Shown piece after piece: positions 63,401 through 64,000 of a DNA stretch of 64,000 nt. Origin of the DNA: Metridium senile (lineage: Eukaryota > Cnidaria > Anthozoa > Actiniaria > Metridiidae); the NCBI GenBank assembly GCA_949775045.1, contig OX459095.1, forward strand, positions 27,884,978-27,948,977. Reading direction: 5' to 3'. Both the position numbers and the translations under genes were made by a program. Under the pieces are notes generated by a model that had not been told where the DNA came from, made no database searches, and saw nothing but the letters and a program-made list of their open reading frames with translations. Numbering within the stretch: position 1 is the stretch's first letter; the number at the start of each line of letters is the position of its first letter.

Positions 63401-64000
63401 TTCGCAGAAAGTGAAAACCGCAGTAATAGAATTCAAGCGTCCACAGTGTTAAATAGCCCACGTTAATTTTTCAATTTAGCCGCCTAAATAAGTTCTTATA
63501 AGGTTCTTATTTAAATGGTACTTAAACCTTAATAGGTTCTTATGTGGAGGGGGCTTAAAATGAAAATTTTAGCCTAGGTTCTTATACGTAGGCTATTACT
63601 TTAGCTTAATTTTACATAAGGAAATTGATTCTATTACTGTCGTAATATTAATTGTGCCTATATGATGATGCATTGTGGTAATTATGGTGCTCGTAATATA
63701 ATGGTGGAAGCCAATGATGCTGACGATGAAGTGGTGATGGTGATAATAGTGATAATGCTGGATGCGATGATGGTAATGATTATGGCAGTAGTAAGCAAAC
63801 GAAAAGTACAGATCATCATAAAGTTGGAAATGAATTGACGACTATGATGATTATACCACTGCTTTCTGATAAAGATGATGCTGACGATGGTATACTAGCG
63901 ATGACTATAATAGCGACGATAGTGATTGTCTGATGAAATCCCCTATTTCATTTACCAGGCGTTAGCAATGTACTTTGCTTGTCTGACTATATAGCGACGA
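39430..64000 (+). CDS. PDE10A: cAMP/cGMP 3',5'-cyclic phosphodiesterase 10A-like (5' part, runs off the window)
   Basis: Class I phosphodiesterase hydrolysing cAMP and cGMP. Exons, one continuous frame of 634 codons: 39430-39703, 40125-40307, 40379-40416, 44011-44122, 45606-45655, 47535-47569, 47779-47875, 48120-48153, 48680-48739, 49474-49532, 50090-50140, 51651-51709, 52190-52241, 52496-52638, 53417-53509, 54000-54068, 54662-54717, 55422-55480, 56303-56341, 56896-56996, 57572-57658, 63070-63220. In-frame TGA at 39388 supports the ATG at 39430. Ser/Arg-rich N-terminus, then [10 protein letters not shown] and [10 protein letters not shown] as in PDE10A. GAF-A about 166-331, GAF-B about 335-510 with the N-K...F...DE signature (Asn479, Phe485, Asp489-Glu490). 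Catalytic start [17 protein letters not shown], with His607 (general-acid position) and His611 (metal ligand). The following exon should encode the next metal motif but is not complete here. PDE11A and PDE5 fit less well than PDE10A at the N-terminus and GAF-A. Confidence 0.93.
42232..42545. repeat. Tandem duplication, unit about 166 bp
   Basis: TGTTTGTTCTCTCGATTAAA through GAAATATTTAGAAAGCTA occurs twice (from about 42258 and 42417) with few differences. Confidence 0.9.
43136..43205. mobile_element. Fragment of the GTCAGTAAAGTTAAGTCAAC MITE family
   Basis: AATAAAATTTGTAATACC, CAACTTTACTGACGTTTTGA and AAGCCCTTC, diverged half-element. Confidence 0.6.
43395..43550. repeat. Foldback related to the GTGTTTTATCAGG hairpin family
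   Basis: GAGTGATTCATCAGGTTTTC and complement enclose a GGGCCCAAAAAAACTCGGCT core. The GTGTTTcATCAGG ends with TTGTTTG/TTATTGG-type flanks suggest a relative of the copies at 24341 and 24703. Confidence 0.6.
44123..45605. other. PDE10A intron 4
   Basis: AT-rich. Contains imperfect repeats of a GAAGTAGAC / TTTTAAAACCT type (about 44200-44670) and a short GGATAA-rich inverted pair near 45180-45500 (CACCGGATAAATCC, TTATCCACCC). No gene seen. Confidence 0.4.
45908..46483. mobile_element. 576-bp element with TTAA target duplication
   Basis: GGACGTTCGC and GCAAACGTCC ends are flanked by TTAA on both sides (45904-45907, 46484-46487), as in piggyBac/Kolobok-type elements. The terminal repeat is short and no transposase is present. 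Confidence 0.6.
46725..47340. repeat. GTGATGTGATG-type degenerate satellite
   Basis: About 600 bp of pentamer-derived GTGAT/GATGT/GGTGT units, ending in a short palindrome ACATCCCATAACATAACATG. Open frames here are artefacts. Confidence 0.9.
47923..48030. mobile_element. Half copy of the GTCAGTAAAGTTAAGTCAAC MITE family
   Basis: GTTTGATATAAACGATAGGT through TTAGCCCTTCGTCGGAGTAA. It lies between PDE10A exons 7 and 8 and has only one arm. Confidence 0.8.
48350..48640. repeat. About 90-bp tandem repeat, three copies
   Basis: ACCATTGTTATGAGAACAAA, TATATTGTTAAAATGGTTGG and GCATCACAATACCAACACTT recur three times between PDE10A exons 8 and 9. Confidence 0.9.
49600..49940. repeat. (ATTC/ATTT)n tetranucleotide repeat
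   Basis: Degenerate TTCATTCATTTATTCA sequence in PDE10A intron 10. The long open frame over it is an artefact. Confidence 0.9.
50165..50640. repeat. GAT-rich microsatellite with about 114-bp higher order
   Basis: GATGATGAT tracts punctuated by TATGATGGAATCGCTGTTGA and ATGATTAAGTTGATGATG, each repeated two to three times. Starts 25 bp after exon 11. Confidence 0.9.
51838..52145. repeat. About 126-bp tandem repeat, 2.5 copies
   Basis: TAAACGTTTTTTCTGTGTGG, GGACTGACGCGCGC and GGGGTAGAGTGGGGAATGTT recur from about 51840, 51965 and 52092. It ends about 45 bp before the exon 13 acceptor. Confidence 0.9.
52652..53027. mobile_element. GTCAGTAAAGTTAAGTCAAC MITE family copy interrupted by a nested MITE
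   Basis: The left part TAGGTAATATAGTGAAATAG...GTTGACTTA and the right part AACTTTACTGACGTTTCGAG...CACCGACGCAGCCTTTACTA are separated by the element at 52702-52944. Confidence 0.85.
52702..52944. mobile_element. 243-bp MITE with TA target duplication, nested
   Basis: CTGTGCGACTCGCCGTACTG and near complement form long arms (GATGAATTTTTGACATTATT within). TA duplicated at 52700-52701 and 52945-52946, exactly where other family members read GACTTAACTTT. Mariner-like by target only. Confidence 0.85.
53104..53220. repeat. Foldback of about 115 bp
   Basis: CAAACGTCTCATCTCACA and GAATCTAATGCAAATG pair with the right arm (CATTTGCATTAGATTCGGCT). Confidence 0.75.
53266..53330. mobile_element. TAGTCTCC micro-foldback
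   Basis: TAGTCTCCCTCGCAGCC pairs with GGCTGCGAGGGAGACTA. Flanks GCCAAGGG and GGCAAGGG look like a mutated 8-bp target duplication. The ends resemble 36243-36527 and 61552-61758. Confidence 0.65.
53583..53746. mobile_element. Pogo/Tigger-like MITE
   Basis: AGTGGTACCTCTATTAAGCG and near complement, with inner copies of CTTAATAGAGGT. TA on both sides (53581-53582, 53747-53748). Confidence 0.75.
54477..54575. repeat. About 58-bp tandem duplication
   Basis: AATAAAGGCTAAGCCTG and ATCTACTCTGCTCTGAATAA occur twice head-to-tail before PDE10A exon 17. Confidence 0.85.
54825..55020. repeat. Pyrimidine-rich CCCACTCTTTT minisatellite
   Basis: Irregular 10-20 bp units TTTCCCACTCTTTTC / ACACATTTC in PDE10A intron 17. 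Open frames are artefacts. Confidence 0.9.
55760..56275. repeat. About 66-bp ATC-rich minisatellite, six or more copies
   Basis: Units hold CATTCATTTACGATCACCTT, CATCGTCACCATTATCGCC and ATTCTCATCATCATCACC. It ends about 30 bp before exon 19. Confidence 0.92.
56416..56895 (+). repeat. Exon-head minisatellite: five decoy copies of the PDE10A exon 20 acceptor and 5' end
   Basis: GGGTTTTTAG followed by the first 38 nt of exon 20 recurs at 56416, 56512, 56608, 56704, 56800, and 56896 (real exon), an exact 96-bp period. Decoys leave the exon after the codons for [11 protein letters not shown] and turn to TTGCTCGTGTCTAAATGAAT. The real exon goes on TTCAGAATTAGAAG. Copy 1 is the most diverged. In frame, a decoy runs to a TAA within the unit. 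Confidence 0.96.
57002..57107. repeat. Duplicated block A, copy 1 (intron 20)
   Basis: 106 bp from TAAATGCACCGCATT to ATGTATTAGTT, matching 57276-57381. It begins 5 bp after the exon 20 donor. Confidence 0.9.
57106..57200. repeat. Duplicated block B, copy 1 (intron 20)
   Basis: 95 bp from TTGGGGATTGGGGAAG to TTAGCTTACGAC, almost identical to 57463-57557 (one small difference in the G tract). Confidence 0.9.
57197..57249 (+). pseudogene. Out-of-place copy of the PDE10A exon 19 acceptor and exon head
   Basis: 53 bp, identical to 56282-56334: 20 nt of intron ending TTTTGTAG and the first 32 nt of exon 19. The copy stops before the exon's end and its donor, so it cannot be a normal exon. It sits in intron 20 between the duplicated blocks. 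Confidence 0.93.
57276..57381. repeat. Duplicated block A, copy 2 (intron 20)
   Basis: Second copy of 57002-57107, followed by unique sequence rather than by block B. Confidence 0.9.
57463..57557. repeat. Duplicated block B, copy 2 (intron 20)
   Basis: Second copy of 57106-57200. It runs up to 14 bp before the exon 21 acceptor, so it is probably the original position. Confidence 0.9.
57740..57985. repeat. G-rich minisatellite, about 60-66 bp unit, 3.5 copies
   Basis: GCAAGCATTGGCACGAGGAG, AATGAGAAGAGGACAAAAAG and GGGGATGAGGG repeat with small indels, about 80 bp after exon 21. Confidence 0.92.
58030..58480. repeat. TTGTTGCTC-rich degenerate repeat
   Basis: GTTGTACTGTTGTTGTTTTT and GCTCTTGTTGCTCTTG units of variable order. 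Leu/Cys/Val-rich frames are artefacts. Confidence 0.92.
58650..59990. repeat. 70-77 bp G/T-rich minisatellite with acceptor-like motif in each unit
   Basis: About 17 copies. The unit contains TTGTTTCTGCTGTTGCTG, TTTTCTACAG, TTGTTGTTTTTACTAG and TGTTGGTCTTGTTGCTATTC. The phrase GTTTTCTACAG, a good 3' splice-site sequence, occurs about 15 times. Some units have a variant with ATTGATGTACTG. It occupies PDE10A intron 21. Confidence 0.95.
60111..60330. repeat. Imperfect tandem duplication, about 115 bp
   Basis: TTGTACTTGTTATTCAAA, GCGTCAATAC, TTTGAGAT and CTAGCACTCGTTGCAGA occur twice. Confidence 0.75.
60928..60991. mobile_element. 64-bp TAGCC micro-hairpin
   Basis: TAGCCTATGCAGCCGCTCCT pairs with AGGAGCGGCTACATAGGAGGCTA-type right arm. 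Flanks GTTTGTGCG and GATTGTGCC match at 7 of 9 positions. Confidence 0.65.
61552..61758. mobile_element. Foldback MITE, AGTTCCCTGCGCCATCTTG family (copy 2)
   Basis: TAGTCTCCTTGACAGTTCCC pairs with the right arm ending GAAGGGGACTA, around ACGAACGTTGAGCTTGCAAT arms. Closely related to 14296-14494. Confidence 0.88.
62596..62910. mobile_element. TIR element with CTACCCGTTAACGGTCG ends
   Basis: GCAGCTACCCGTTAACGGTC and its complement (GACCGTTAACGGGTAGATGC) bound about 315 bp. A 94-aa open frame (62568-62852) runs across it but resembles nothing I know. Confidence 0.75.
63292..63423. mobile_element. 132-bp foldback MITE with TA target duplication
   Basis: CTGCGGTTTTCCACTTTCTG and GCGAACTCAGACAT pair with the right arm. 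TA flanks at 63290-63291 and 63424-63425. Confidence 0.85.
63451..63602. mobile_element. MITE, family with TIR AGTAATAGCCCACGTATA (copy 2)
   Basis: AATAGCCCACG, AATGGTACTTAAACCTTA, GGCTTAAAATGAAAATTTTA and TTCTTATACGTAGGCTATTA align with 7810-7982. Ends partly lost. Confidence 0.8.
63902..64000 (+). repeat. Probable start of a third exon-head array (PDE10A exon 23)
   Basis: CATTTACCAG at 63949-63958 is followed by GCGTTAGCAATGTACTTTGC TTGTCTG, coding for ALAMYFACL as expected for the next PDE exon. The sequence then leaves the exon and repeats ACTAT-ATAGCGACGA, already seen at 63904. The spacing is about 82 bp. The window ends there, so only one unit and the start of the next are visible. 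Confidence 0.6.

Noticed and set aside
63959..64000. Taking the last 42 bases as a complete PDE10A exon ending in a stop
   Set aside because: The in-frame TAG follows directly after a return to intron sequence, and the catalytic domain would be cut off. A repeat unit of exon head is a better explanation.

Overview
The window looks like nuclear DNA of an invertebrate animal, most likely a cnidarian (anthozoan-like). This is inferred from AT-rich, intron-rich genes whose products stay very close to vertebrate orthologues, from long introns crowded with short foldback elements, and from tRNA-derived SINEs. The species cannot be fixed from sequence alone. There is no operon, CRISPR array or bacterial signal.

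Layout. (1) About 1.52-27.02 kb, + strand: a LACTB orthologue (mitochondrial serine beta-lactamase-like protein), eight exons visible, N-terminal exon not found. Two complete antisense genes lie inside its two 9.5 kb introns: a three-exon microsomal cytochrome P450 (5401-8232, 489 aa) and an intronless GT31 glycosyltransferase (19332-20438, 368 aa). (2) 28975-37789, - strand: a complete eleven-exon signal peptide peptidase (HM13/SPP, 376 aa), tail-to-tail with LACTB. (3) 39430 to the right edge, + strand: a PDE10A-type cyclic nucleotide phosphodiesterase, head-to-head with HM13. Twenty-two exons (634 codons) are reconstructed in one continuous frame: N-terminal region, GAF-A, GAF-B and the first part of the catalytic domain. 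The rest lies beyond base 64000.

The introns and spacers hold many mobile and repetitive elements: foldbacks up to 1.4 kb, several TIR families present more than once, nested insertions with target-site duplications, SINEs and many micro- and minisatellites.

The most unusual signal is a recurrent kind of tandem repeat whose unit is a 3' splice acceptor plus the first part of the exon behind it. LACTB exon 6 has eight such decoy heads (95-97 bp period) before the real exon. PDE10A exon 20 has five (exact 96 bp period). A third array probably begins at the right edge (82 bp period). A 53-bp acceptor-plus-head copy of PDE10A exon 19 sits out of place in intron 20. Intron 21 adds about 15 copies of an acceptor-like motif in a 70-77 bp minisatellite. 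A second strong signal is a set of very short hairpins with TAGCC ends and 8-9 bp target-site duplications whose arms differ from copy to copy. One larger member (754 bp) carries a captured Cys-rich reading frame, and a related uninterrupted copy of its target is present in the same window.
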